Assembly: GCA_002682825.1 (NCBI GenBank)
Contig: NOKP01000037.1
Coordinates: 186,001-250,000, forward strand
DNA length: 64,000 nt
Direction of reading: 5' to 3'
DNA from: Neonectria sp. B-13
Taxonomy: Eukaryota; Ascomycota; Sordariomycetes; Hypocreales; Nectriaceae
Positions 21,802-32,633 of the stretch are shown here, in pieces. The first letter of the stretch is position 1, and each line of letters opens with the position of its first letter. Position numbers and translations under genes: made by a program. The notes beneath the pieces are model-generated. The model was not told the DNA's origin, searched no databases, and was given only the letters and a program-made list of their open reading frames with translations.

Positions 21802-24197
21802 GAGAGCTTTTGAGTGATGGTATAAGTATTCTAGAGGCATAATGTAATAGTTACCTCAGATACCTTTCTTAAACCGGATTCATAATTCCCTTCTTTGTAT
21901 CCCGGCTGTGGACTGGTGACTTGCTGTAGGTTTGGACCAATGCGCCCGCGAAATAATGTGTGCATACAAAGACTCCAACGGTTGTTTGCTATTCTTGTGT
22001 CTCTGCACCATCTTCCTTGGCTGTCATGACTTGCTATCTCGCTGGGCAGTGACTATTAGTGAAGAGTCTTAGTAGTTAGGTAGGTAGCTAGCTCCACGAT
22101 GACGTTAGTGCGCACTCGCTGTGTCGTTATGCATGTGTGTCCATCTTGATACTACTAAGAGCCTGCGCCGTGTTTCTCTGTCACAAGTTTCAATTCAGTT
22201 CTAGCCATCTAGATAGAGGCGCGTACAGTGTCGAGGCCCAAACGTCTAGAGGACTGTCAAAAACGAGGGACCTGGAAGAAACAGTTATATAGACGTGCTC
22301 GCATGGGCAGACGTTGGGCAGATCCTGCCCAGATAGACGACGACTGCAGGGCCTCTGGGCTCGGGGCACGAGGAAGCGACCGCACCTGATGATCGACGGT
22401 CCCAGACCCGACGCCCCTATAGCGTGAGATGTCAGCGCCTCCAGAAGCAGAAGCAAGGTCCATAATTTTGGCAAATGCATTGTCGCCTGCGGAACGACCC
22501 GGGCCGACCGAGTGGGCGTTGCCGGGTTATGTGATGGTTGTCACTTTAGGGAGCGAGATATCTGGCGTCTCTTCGGGACGGAGAGATGCAAGAGCGAGAG
22601 TCGGACGGTCAGACTACTTGAGAACCATGCCCAGTCAGAGTTCAGCTTTGGGGAAGAAGTTGAAGTCCGGCAACAGGAACCGTGCGCCGATGCCTTTCAG
22701 TTTATCCATCCAGCTACTCGAAGAGACCAAGTAGACGCTGTGAAATACACCCTCTTGAGGCTTCAGGTGAGTAGCAGGACTCGGCAGGGTACAAGAAGTT
22801 GTGCTGTCCGCGATCCTGCTGATGTCATCCCTTGTACCTTTCTGCGTTTTGCCTCATTGATCCTAGTCTCTTGGCATCTATACCCTTTTTGGCTGTGCCT
22901 TAAGAGAAATTCTATAGCTATGATAATCCTACTAAAGAGCAGGATTATCACCAAACGCCCATCCATAATACTGCCAGAGTCCTGACTGAATTAGGAAGGC
23001 AGGTTATGCTAGCTGATGTATCTTCTCCCAAAAACTGGATTACGATGATCCTCTTGCCGATCGGGCCCTGAAGTGTGGGTGGTACGTCCAGCCTGCCTTC
23101 ACTGTTGCAACGAGATAACCCCTCCGCCAAGCGATCAGGCAGCCATTTAGCTAGAGCTGCGCCTTGGCATTTGTGGCGTTGCCACCTGCTGCAACCCCCA
23201 CAAGAAAGATGTAAATGCACTTGGCCCTAGATATATTTTCCCATAGACCTCTTAGAAGACCTGGATGGAAGGCCCGCTGTGACTTGGTGCGGAGACCCGT
23301 CTAACCCGCCGTGATGACCCATAGTGAATACATGGAAGCCGGGATTCGTGGTCGGTGCCTTCAGACCGCCAGGGAGGGGGAGATAAGGTAGAGCCAGAGT
23401 ACAAACTACTGAAGAGGAGAAGACTTATTATGGTGATGATCGCAGTGACTGCTCAGAGCGTGGGTGTGGAGCACATTCGGCAGCGCAACTTTACGGACTA
23501 TTTCAAGCACTAGGACTCAATAACTACCTGTTAGATTGGAACATGTACAGAGCGGCGTTATGGGGGGTCACGTGAGATCGGCCGAACGCTCATTGGGGCG
23601 CTGCCCGAATTGGAATCTCGGCAGAATATCAATCAATAGCCCCACTTATCGGACTGTATGGTGGCCTTGAGTGAGGTCATCTGAGTGCTACGCAAGCTAT
23701 TCAACAATACCAGCTTCCATTCTTTAGAAGCGACACGGATTTATCGTAGGAATGGGGCAATGCTTTGCAAGGACTAACCTTAAATAGTGCGCACAGAGGC
23801 ATCCTTTGGTCTATCACTTCCTTCTGTGCTCGTGGCGCCAGGGTCTTTCGCCCCGCGAAGCCGTATTAGGAAGCTAAGCGTATTGGGGCTAGTAGTCTAG
23901 AGGGGTTTTGGCCTACGGTTTCAAACACTACAGGGTAATGAAGGATTGTAGAGGATTTAGAGGATCGCGAAGGATTCAGAGGATCGCGAAGGATTATAGC
24001 GGCTGCAGCTGGATTACAGGCAACATGCCATGACAGCATCATGTCTTGGACAACCACGCGACCACGATACACAGAGCCATAGATCCTTGTTCCGTCATTC
24101 ATGAAAACGGAGTATAACTAGAAAGACTAATCCGTTGCATGGAAAATTCCTACTCTTCTATCCTCACCAACAAAGCCTTCCTCAACACACTTACACC
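21802..24197. other. Long intergenic region with weak coding relics
   Basis: About 2.4 kb. A minus frame 22480-22190 starts with a signal-peptide-like stretch (MHLPKLWTLLLLLEALTSHA). On the plus strand an ATG at 22429 can be spliced to an open segment ending at a GTGAGT donor near 22767. Neither leads to a complete gene or a known domain. A 19-bp tandem repeat sits at 23959-23996. Confidence 0.35.
23959..23996 (+). repeat. 19-bp tandem repeat, two copies
   Basis: AGAGGATCGCGAAGGATTC followed directly by a copy differing only in the last base; a partial related unit (AGAGGATTT) precedes it. Confidence 0.8.
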
Positions 24198-25373
24198 ATG
24201 CGCTTCATTCTTGGCCTTACATCATTCGTAGCTGCAGCTGCAGCCGCCCAGGTTCAGATAGTCTGGCGTCTTGAAAAGGACTCCAAACGCACCTCTCTGA
24301 GCGTCTACGATGCAAAGAAGAGCGGCTCCATTGCGGAGACGTGCGGCAGCACCCTCGAGGCCGACAGCTCTATTGACTTCTCGGACATCAGTGACGAAGG
24401 CCTAGGGAACTTCACCGTCGGCGACGCGACTTACCGCGTTCACACCAAGCCAAAGTTCTCTGGCGGCCCTGCGTGCTCCAAGACCTACAACGGGGAGTAC
24501 GCCTTTGTTCAGTGCTCTGGTGTGGAATGGTCTGCGGGGCACGTTCAGCACGGTAACACCACGGATTGTTTCAAGCACAAAGACTCATTGCCGGCTTTCC
24601 ATTCTTTGGGGTCGCGCGGTCTGTCGCATGAAATGCACTCTGTTTCGAGTCGGGATGAGCACCAGAACGGTGAGAGGCAGTACTGCTCGTGGTATACTAC
24701 TACAGCCGCAGTTGGTGATGGTATGTACATTTTTGCCTTGGCTACTAGCCACTGATCTAGCCTTCATCTCATCCCCTTACGACGACCACTAACACTTTTC
24801 CTAGGTAACCCCCACCAAAACTACCTCCACAAGCAGCTATCGGTATGTACCACTCGAGGACCCCTGATAAGCGAGAAACAGTCACTCGATGCTATCTAGC
24901 GCAAAGTATCCATGCTTACCGCAATTTCAATTAGGAAACAATCAACTGTGGTACTGCCCTATCGTGCTCTGTAGGCAGCGTGCAATCTAAGTCTTTTACT
25001 ATTGGCTGGAGTGCAGATGCCAGCGCTGCTGGCTGGATCTCAGCCGGCTTCAGTGTTTCCGAAAGCTGGACCACCGGAAATACATACACATGCAACGCTG
25101 GACAAGGAGAGACTGTTTGCATTTGGTACAACACCGCGCACACGGCTTGTAAGTGCTCCCCTCCTCGTCAACAACGTCTAATCTAACGCTTTACTAGACA
25201 CCGTCCAAGATAGCCAGCGCAACGTATGCGGCACATCGAGCACTGGTAACCCGTACGTTATGTACTCACCCAACCAAAGCAACCGCGGCGGCGGCTACTA
25301 CTGTGTTACTGGAACCTGTCGCTCGCAGGGAGATGAGTACTGGGATAAGTCTGGTCGCGCTGGTGGCCCTTGA
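24198..25373 (+). CDS. Secreted protein of unknown function, four exons
   Basis: Exons 24198-24720, 24805-24842, 24935-25148 and 25198-25373 give 316 residues; all phases agree. Residues 1-17 form a signal peptide (MRFILGLTSFVAAAAAA). There is no membrane anchor or glycosyl hydrolase motif. The central and C-terminal parts hold most of the Cys residues (CGTALSC, YTCNAGQGETVCIWY, NVCGTSS, YYCVTGTC) and are Gly/Ser/Trp rich, which suggests a disulfide-stabilised beta-fold. Three introns in under 1 kb, one flanking a 12-residue exon, is dense for this genome. I do not recognise the family. A secreted effector or defence protein is possible but unproven. Confidence 0.75.
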
Positions 25374-26983
25374 TCTGTCCTGGGAAAGAGTATTGAATTC
25401 GGTGGAAACTGTCTTGTTGTGTTTGGACAACCACTCGATCGTCACAGGTTGGCATTTTATGTAAATTTCTTGGTGGACAGGTTTATGTCGTCATTGATAG
25501 TATATGTAGCACTTCGGGTGCTTTGATGAATCTACGACTATAGTTGAAAGCTATGCGCGGCTTGAAATTGCATGTACGTTCCCAAAGGACTTTGTTTCTT
25601 CTACAATTGACCTGCGAGATTGCCGGCCCGGGTGGGTGCTTTGCTAGAACGTAGCCCCAAAACGTCGGCTCGACTTAGTTGGGCATTGTATCGTCAGAAT
25701 CGCCTGGGGCGAAACAAAGGAAGTAGCCTTGAGTATGATGTAATACGATATTTATTGTACGGATAGCGAGGGACGGAACCTCCTTGGAAGAATTGACTGC
25801 CATTTGTCAAGGCTCTATAGAAAAGGGTAGAAGCCTCCTAAAAGAATACACAGTAATAGTTATAATTTATGCTTAGGGTTATAGGATTAGATAAGTGATA
25901 GTCCATGCGGCAGAGAACGATTTCCCCAATCTTTTTCTTTAAGTATCTTCATTCGACCCAGGTCACGGGCTTCGGCGGAGTATACGTTTCTCTAATATCT
26001 CCTTCAGGCGACGACGATGAATCGGCGTCCATATAATAGACGGGCATCTTGTGCAGGGACCATCTCAGACGCCTTGGCTTAGTCTGGACCAAAGCGAAGA
26101 GGAAATGAAACCCTCGGCTCCTAGTCCATCGAATTCCGGGCGTCTTTCTTTAAGTCACAGAGACTTGGGCTGGCAGCAATTCTCTCAGAAGGATTCAACA
26201 TTGACAAAGTGTTCAGCATTGGTCATCGGCGGGGAGTATTATTTAACATATTGAATCTGTGTTGAGATCGTTTGTACATATCGTCTAGCCCTCATACTTG
26301 AAACCACCAGTCTCCTCGTCCCAGTACCAGCCGGGCTTAACCGTCCAGCCAGGATCACCGCCATAGATACAAGGCGCTTCCTCCTGCCTGGCTCATTGAC
26401 TTCATCAGGTGAGTGGCGCGCTCATCGGATCCAGACGGTGTCAGCTTTTTGCAGACGCTATTGGCTAGCGTTCATCGTGTTCACAGCTAACATTGTAAGC
26501 ATTCGTGTTTAGCTTCGTCATTGTGTTGTTTTGCAAGACCCTGTTCACTTGTTGGTCATCATTAGGCCAGCTAACATGGTGACTACCTATGTAGGTAATG
26601 TACGCGTTGAAGCGGACAAAGCCGAGTCACTATACGACTGACCTTGGCCGCCCAGCTGACCTCGAGGAAGCCACAAAGAAGGCTGGGAACGTCTCGACCT
26701 CAGACGTGGAAGCTGTCACGGATGCCTCGGCTGGCATCGCTGAACAAGCTGGCACGAGCATTTGTGTCCACGCTTTCCCCAGCGACAGTCGAAGACCTTC
26801 ATTTCGACCTTGCGCCTCGGAGCCAAAAAGCTTGAATGGGACAACAGGGCAGGGGACGGCGATGGAAGTTCGAGATCAGTTGGCCGGAACTTGCATTGTG
26901 TGGTTCATAAAACTTGACTGTGGCTCTATTTATCTGACTTCGCAATAAGCATATGATGTATGCCAGAAGAGTAACCTTCCAGC
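25374..26983. other. Intergenic with small minus-strand reading frames
   Basis: About 1.6 kb between convergent genes. Two short minus-strand frames look protein-like: 26047-25949 (listed) and a frame ending in TAG at 26287-26285 that reads GGDPGWTVKPGWYWDEETGG but has no start codon, only a possible acceptor near 26385. No repeats stand out. Confidence 0.35.
25949..26047 (-). CDS. Possible 32-residue small protein or terminal exon
   Basis: ATG..TGA frame beginning MPVYYMDADSSSSPEGD and ending PPKPVTWVE. Composition is acidic/Ser then Pro-rich, unlike random translation of neighbouring bases. It could be a complete small gene or the last exon of a gene with lost upstream exons, since CAAG stands before the ATG. 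No homologue is known to me. Confidence 0.25.
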   Translation of the reverse strand: MPVYYMDADSSSSPEGDIRETYTPPKPVTWVE

Positions 26984-28101
26984 CTACATGGCTGAAGTGT
27001 TCCGATTCAATAACTCTAGGTACTGGTCGACCACTTCCTTTACCATCGCTTCATACCTGGCAAGCTCGATGCCGAGGACGTCTCGAGTCTGTAGGTCACG
27101 TCAGCAGCCGTTCAAAGCCGCATGGCAGCAATCCCTTCTCTACTTACCTTGCTTGAGTCCCATTTCACCGAAAGAGTCGGCTGAGGGCTGCGCTCTCGAA
27201 ACAAGCCCGATTTGAACGCCTCGGGAAAATACCTCTTGGCGATGGGTATCGTATCCTCCCATTGGGCCTCAACGTTGAGCACGAAAGACTGGTTCCCCTC
27301 GATGTCAGGATCCAACGCCCTGACATGCGCGCGAGCCACATCCGCGTTGAGAACGGCATTGCCAATCGCAGGCGCACCCGGGTTGCCGGTCAACAAGCCG
27401 TTCATCAGAACATGAGTAGACCCAGTGCGGAAGCCTTTGACATCGGTGACGAACTCATCTTTCCCAAAGATCCACGACGGGATGATGGAGATGAGGTCAA
27501 AGCTCGCAGTGTGTTCCTTCATGAACGCCTCCGCCTCGTTGAGAGCTGCTGCTTTACTGGCACAGTAGGCATGGAGTTCCGACTCATATGGCGGCGGCTG
27601 GACGGCTACACGATGGTCGGGTCCTCGCGCCACCTCGAGTGCCTTCGTGTCGCCGGCGAGGACCTCTGGCGGCGCGATGGCAACCGTGGAGCTGGTCATG
27701 ACGATGCGCTTCACCTTTTCGCCTTTCTCGACTGCGGACTTGAGAAGGCCCAGGTTGCCTTGCACAGACGTTGTGACAAAGGCATCCTCTAGTTGGTCCT
27801 TTGCAGTGGCGGCGCTGCCCTCACTGGCATGAAGCGGTGCTGCAGCGTGGATAATGAAGTTCACATCTCGTACGGCATCGTCGTATGCGCCGACAGCAGT
27901 CATGTCAGGTACGATGGCGAACGTCAATTGTCCTGCGAGGAGGCCTAGTGTAGCAATGGCTGGAGCTGCACTGACATTGTCGGCCTTGGCCTGTGAGCGA
28001 GCCGCGACACGGACTCGGTAGCCGCTCCTCAAAAGATCCATGAGGATGGCGAACCCTAGATAGCCAGTGCCACCGGTTAGTAGGACGAGTTCTTTGGCCA
28101 T
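26984..28101 (-). CDS. NAD(P)-dependent extended SDR (epimerase / dihydroflavonol-reductase-like)
   Basis: Exon 1 28101-27148 and exon 2 27088-26984 give 352 residues; the intron is 59 nt with a GTAAGT donor. The N-terminus has the Rossmann motif LLTGGTGYLGFAI (TGGTGYLG), then the Arg-rich RVRVAARS strand typical of NADPH users. HAAAPL follows beta-4. The active site is SSTVAIAP (Ser) and YCASKAAAL (Tyr-x3-Lys). The PSWIFG segment matches the extended-SDR substrate side. The family reduces aldehydes or ketones (methylglyoxal reductase Gre2-like, DFR-like). The next gene, on the same strand, is a transcription-factor-domain protein, so a small regulatory pairing is possible. Confidence 0.88.
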
Positions 28102-28370
28102 GTTGGTACAGTTGCGGTTTGGTGAAGCGGAGAGGTGAAGGGTGGTGAAAAGACCAGTGCTCGCTTTCGCCGGGCGTCACCGCTTTATAGCTGACATCAG
28201 ATTTCGGGCCTTAAGTTAGAAATAATGAAACCATAACTCAAGTGCCATCATAGTAGTAGAGAATGCGGGAGACGGCTGTGTTGGGAACACAGTGCTGTAG
28301 ACTCCGTTCAAACATATTTCCTATTTGGGATAGATGCGAGCTGCATGACTTGTGCGACCCACAACGATTG

Positions 28371-30114
28371 CTAGCTTGATGGGGCTTCGCCTTGTTCCAA
28401 CGTGTCCAATAAAGGTAGGCAATAGGCCTCATCCCACAAGAAACTAGCTAGTATTCCGCGAATGCCGTCCTTGCGTGGGTTGAGGCAATGGCAACCTGAA
28501 GCCGTGGATCGGAACAGATTGAGGTACCATTGTGCCGCTGGACAAGGCTTTGCTTTTAGGCCTATTCCAAGTAGCCCTACAAAAGCAATCCACATCAAGG
28601 CCGGGCTATCTTCTGCTAAAGGCTCCTCCGTAGCAGAAGCCTTGACCGCGACTTGCAGTCTTTGGCACATCTCGCGTAGAACAGGACTGCCGGGAGATAC
28701 CTGGCGCAACGCAACGTACATAAATACGTGCGCAGCGTGGATGAGGGCACGAGAAATCCCGGTAAGGTCACGTTGATCGGCATCGGCTTCATAGAGGTGT
28801 CGCAGAATTGAGTCGTCCACAACGTTGAGCGTGGCTCGCTGGGACTCAGATGAGATAGCCGAGGAGTCGCGTGCTAGCAGTAGCTGCCGCAATTGTGAAG
28901 ATATCTTCGCCTGAATGGAAAAGCCTACATTGTTGGAGAAGTAGTCAGATAGCGGATGCTGAGCGAGCTGTTCGGTTGAGGCAGGGAGTATGTCGCCGGT
29001 CTCGAATGGCGAAAACATGGGCGTTCGGCCCAGCGCGGCAGCGACGTGAGTGTTAGCTCTGTGATATCGATTTAGCAATAAGATAGAAAGTCACCGCAGT
29101 AGTAGTCATACACATTGATTGACTTGCAAGGAATAAACTCATCCTTGAAACAGTTGTGGCCGCTTCGTGATATGAGAAGGTGGTGGACACCTTGTAAGTG
29201 CAGCTCGGCGGCTTCGAAATTGTTGTCGCAAACCTAGTCGCTTGTAAACAATCATTCGACCATTAGATAGCCAAAGGCCTACCTCGACAATCGCCAACGT
29301 AGCCATAGTGGTCAACAGGAAGGCGATCTCGTCGTTGCGAGCAGAGGCAGCACTCATCAGCCCAGCACGAATGGCGTGGACCGCTTCGCATTTATGGCGT
29401 ATGCCCTCAATCAAGATCGAGGACTCTAGGCCTGGGCTATCGAATAACCATAGAGATGCTGCCATGGCAAGAGTGCTGTGTATCATCGAAGCGCTCTGTA
29501 GCGCATAAGAGAACCAAGATTTGTGCCGGTCGACTGTGGGCAAGTTGAGGTCAAACTTGATCAAAACTTCCAGTAAGGACTCATTAGCCCCGTGTTTCTG
29601 TGTGTCTTTACTCGTGTATGGCATACAATACTTGACTAGGTAGTTGACCTCTGCATTCGCGGGTACGGGCAAGCTGTTAAAGGGATCAACGCTGCTAGCA
29701 GCGATGGGCTTGAGGGGACACGTCGGAAACTGTGGCAACATCTGGAGTGAGATATCATCAGTCCATGAGTTGATGCCACGAGAGTTGGCCGTGTTTTACC
29801 TCTGCACTGATTTCCGGCAGTGACTGGCTGGGTGTGCGCCCAATGTTCCCTGTGGACTCGGAAGACTCGGTCCAACGTCCGACTCTGTGTTCGTATGACA
29901 CTCGTGCTTCATAGTCATAGGGCTGCAGGCGCGACATAGAGGTTGGTCCACACCTCCTTGCAGGAGGGGAGACTTCCCTTCCTGTCCTCGCTTTTGAGCC
30001 TTTCCTGGTGGATCCTCGCAGACCGGCACGGATCGCATGACTTCTGATGGCGCTCGTCGGCTTCGATGGCCGTTCTCCACCACCTTCAATTGTAACAAAT
30101 TTGAATTGTGGCAT
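28371..30114 (-). CDS. Fungal transcription-factor-domain protein lacking a zinc cluster, four exons
   Basis: Exons 30114-29800, 29741-29283, 29233-29112 and 29058-28371 give 527 residues, all phases matching. It begins MPQFKFVTIEGGGERP with IRSHAIRAGLR, a short conserved N-terminal motif I associate with fungal_trans_2-type proteins that have no Zn2Cys6 cluster. The rest is helical: VNYLVKYCMPYTSK, then SYALQSASMIHSTLAMAASL, EAVHAIRAGLMSAA and an ALMWIAFVGLLGIG segment, in the order usual for the middle-homology domain of fungal regulators. There is no Cys cluster at the start and no other DNA-binding motif, so it may act through partners. The gene lies between an SDR gene and a broken Zn2Cys6 gene, all on the minus strand. 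Confidence 0.8.
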
Positions 30115-30548
30115 TCTGCTAAAGCATTGGTGTAGTCGAGGAGTTGCCGCAGACGCCTGCTTGCCGCAGACACCTGAAAGGAATGAATGGACCGGGGCGC
30201 TATTTATTTGTCACGAGCCGGGCGGACATAAGAGCGGCGATAGCGGGGTTACAATGCTGGTTGGTGCTACAGGCCACACGCCTAGGGATCAAGAGTGTTA
30301 GTTCGGTACGAGACCTTTGCTCTTTGCTAGTCGAGCAACTCCTTGTATTAGCAGGATATCAATAGAATAGGATATTAATAGTATATTATAGATACTAGGA
30401 TATTGATAGTATGCTATAGATACTAGGGGGATTCCTGACTAGTCAAATCGTTGCATTGATGGATTCATACTGGGTATTTTTCGGTTTATTTTATCGCATT
30501 GTACGAGGCCCTTCAACTACAGGTCGGCCTGGACCAATATCTCAATCT
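30115..30548. other. Intergenic with a 28-bp tandem duplication
   Basis: AT-rich spacer between two minus-strand regulator genes; the tandem repeat at 30369-30424 is its only clear feature. Confidence 0.5.
30369..30424 (+). repeat. 28-bp tandem repeat, two copies
   Basis: Two adjacent AT-rich 28-bp units starting AGGATATT and ending TAGATACT, differing at three positions (all A/G). The A/G differences are transitions, compatible with RIP-type mutation. Confidence 0.85.
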
Positions 30549-31395
30549 TTAAATGAAACTTGTGTATTTATCAACTGTTACTGTTCGACCGAAATGCGAC
30601 ATAATTTGAGCAGTGAGCTGATACATAGCACGGGCAAGTAGATGATACCTAGTCGATGAACTGCCAACCTGGCAGTTTGATCCAGCCTGAGTAGAGACCG
30701 CGAGTGTCCTATCGTGCCTCGTGTGGAGGTTCTCAAGCATAGCACATCCAGCCTGGATATGCATCTCGACCCGACTATCGAGTTCTAGGAGAAATTCGAT
30801 GAAGCTGAAGACAACGCTCGCTAAGACGGCAAGCTCTAGACTTTGGGAAGATCCATGAAGCCGACGTTGGAGATCCTGGATGGCCATGCTATAATGTCGA
30901 ATTGAGAAAGCGATCGCCGGGGCGATTTGCCATATGTGAGGATGGTAACGGCTGCTGGCCAAGGCCCCGATTGCTAGGGCCGCATGATGCAATGCTGGTT
31001 CGGCGAGAGTGCCCTGGAGAATGATATTTTCCCACTCGGGGAGCTCGAAACATAAAGAGAATTCCCCGACACAAACGACTTGGAAGTACTCCATGTGCTG
31101 ATGTTCGCCAGCCAGTAAAGGCCTGGCAGAAGGGTATCGCAGACTACGGATGAGATGAGTCATCGGTGCTCCAGGGGGAGACGACGAGACGACGAGACGA
31201 AGTCACATTTCTAGCTCGCTCTGATACAGGGCGAGCAAGCTGGTCTGGCCTCATCACACTTCTTATGCCTGGTTCTACTGCTAGATTAACAAGATGATTC
31301 CACTGGTTACGGGCGGAGCCCACTCACTTACATGTCAAACATCCCGTGGTGACTTTCCTAACACCCCGAGCGCCATGGCGTACTTTTCTTGTCAT
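30549..31395 (-). pseudogene. Broken Zn2Cys6 transcription factor gene
   Basis: Exon 1 (31395-31328) codes MTRKVRHGARGVRKVTTGCLTC and joins through a 53-nt intron to exon 2 at 31274, giving CKTRHKKCDEARPACSPC, a good zinc cluster. The frame then meets TAG at 31213-31211, exactly where the linker before the sixth Cys should be; the next codons read KCDF, so only that codon breaks the canonical Cys-x6-Cys spacing. Shortly after, at a GACGA-type short repeat (about 31178-31200), the frame must shift to continue into the regulator body (MEYFQVVCVGEFSLCFELPE, then HHAALAIGALASSR). The body stops at 30549 after roughly 200 residues, shorter than the usual 400 or more. Nonsense, frameshift and truncation together argue for a pseudogene. 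A sequencing error could explain one lesion but hardly all. Confidence 0.65.
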
Positions 31396-32633
31396 TACTG
31401 GACCGTTACTCTCGTGACTCAAATCATGACGCAGAATTGCTCTTCGTGTCTGTTGAGGGAGAGAATCGCGATCCCAGATAAGCGAGAGAGAAATAATTGA
31501 CGCGTAACCGCCTGATCTAGGGCGACCACAACCAATTAAGACGTTGAAGAGCACCACTGCCTTCATCGGAATGCTTCTTTAGTTACGTTTCTTGTCGCTC
31601 ACTAACGCCCCGTGCAAGTGCCAAGGGCATAATGAAGCTGATATTATCTTTCGTCTTATACGAGGTGCGATGAGATCTCCAGTCCGTCTCCACCACATGT
31701 GACTCTGACCATTCATTCAATGAGCTCGTTCTCAAAAAATACCGAGGATACATGATATCCTCTTGTCCGTCTTTTCTTTTTCGCCCACTTAGTTCTGGCT
31801 GCTCATGGCTTGAGGCTTCGTCACGATTACAGGCTTCACGGTTGGCTATGTGGATCTCTTGGGTCTGGTTATGGCATCGCTCAACCCTCGATCCTGGAAA
31901 GATAACCTCACATCTGGGTTTCAATTCTATTCTTATTTTATGCAATGTTCTGAGAGAACTATAAGTTGTTTAGATGATAAAGGAGGAAGATGAGAATACT
32001 TCTAGTCCACTACGGCGTTTCAACGGTCGGTAAGGACTTACCCTGTCGGACAGCAACGTCTGCTAAAATGATCGGCAACAACTTCCTCATTAGGCATATA
32101 TATGCGCCCACGCCCACAATTACATAACTAAACGTCATTTCGCGCTGTATGGCCAAGTTGGTATTAAGCTTTCAGAACATCCCTGAGCTTTCTTAAGCTG
32201 GGCTGTTCATATGCATGGTTCACCCCTTTGATAATCCTCCGGATGCAATGGGCGTACAGCTATCTTGAAGGTTTATGCCGGTGTGTGCCATTAGCCGGCT
32301 GGGAGACCTCAGCAATGCCCCTTCATCGCTACAGAGTTCCAAATGGGGTGGTGCCTTGCTAATCCAACTGCGGCAGGGAAGCCCGGGATGGAGAAGGGTG
32401 AGGGGCCAAGCGAGCTTGACCCTGGCCGGATCCTCACATTTAATATCAGAAGAAAGCATCACGAGTAGGTACCCAACCGTCAGGATTATTCCGGAACGCC
32501 GAGGAAACTCATTACTGTGTATATATAAGCCATTGGTCGGACAACTTCGCATCTTCAGAGAGCTTACCGTCACCACCACCATCACACACTACAACATCTG
32601 CTGGTAACCCCTTCGCCAATTCCTCCAGCCACA
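31396..32633. other. Divergent intergenic region
   Basis: About 1.24 kb between the broken regulator (-) and the lipase (+). No coding frame is convincing; a minus frame 31945-31583 lacks an ATG start. The right end carries the lipase promoter. Confidence 0.45.
32522..32528 (+). promoter_or_regulatory. TATA box of the lipase gene
   Basis: TATATAA about 110 bases before the lipase ATG, followed by a C/A-rich, probably untranslated leader (CACCACCACCATCACAC). Confidence 0.5.

Noticed and set aside
28371..31395. One large regulator gene joining the broken zinc cluster to the zinc-less protein
   Set aside because: The zinc-less protein has its own conserved start (MPQFKFV) and the broken gene has its own regulator body ending at 30549, so they are two genes.
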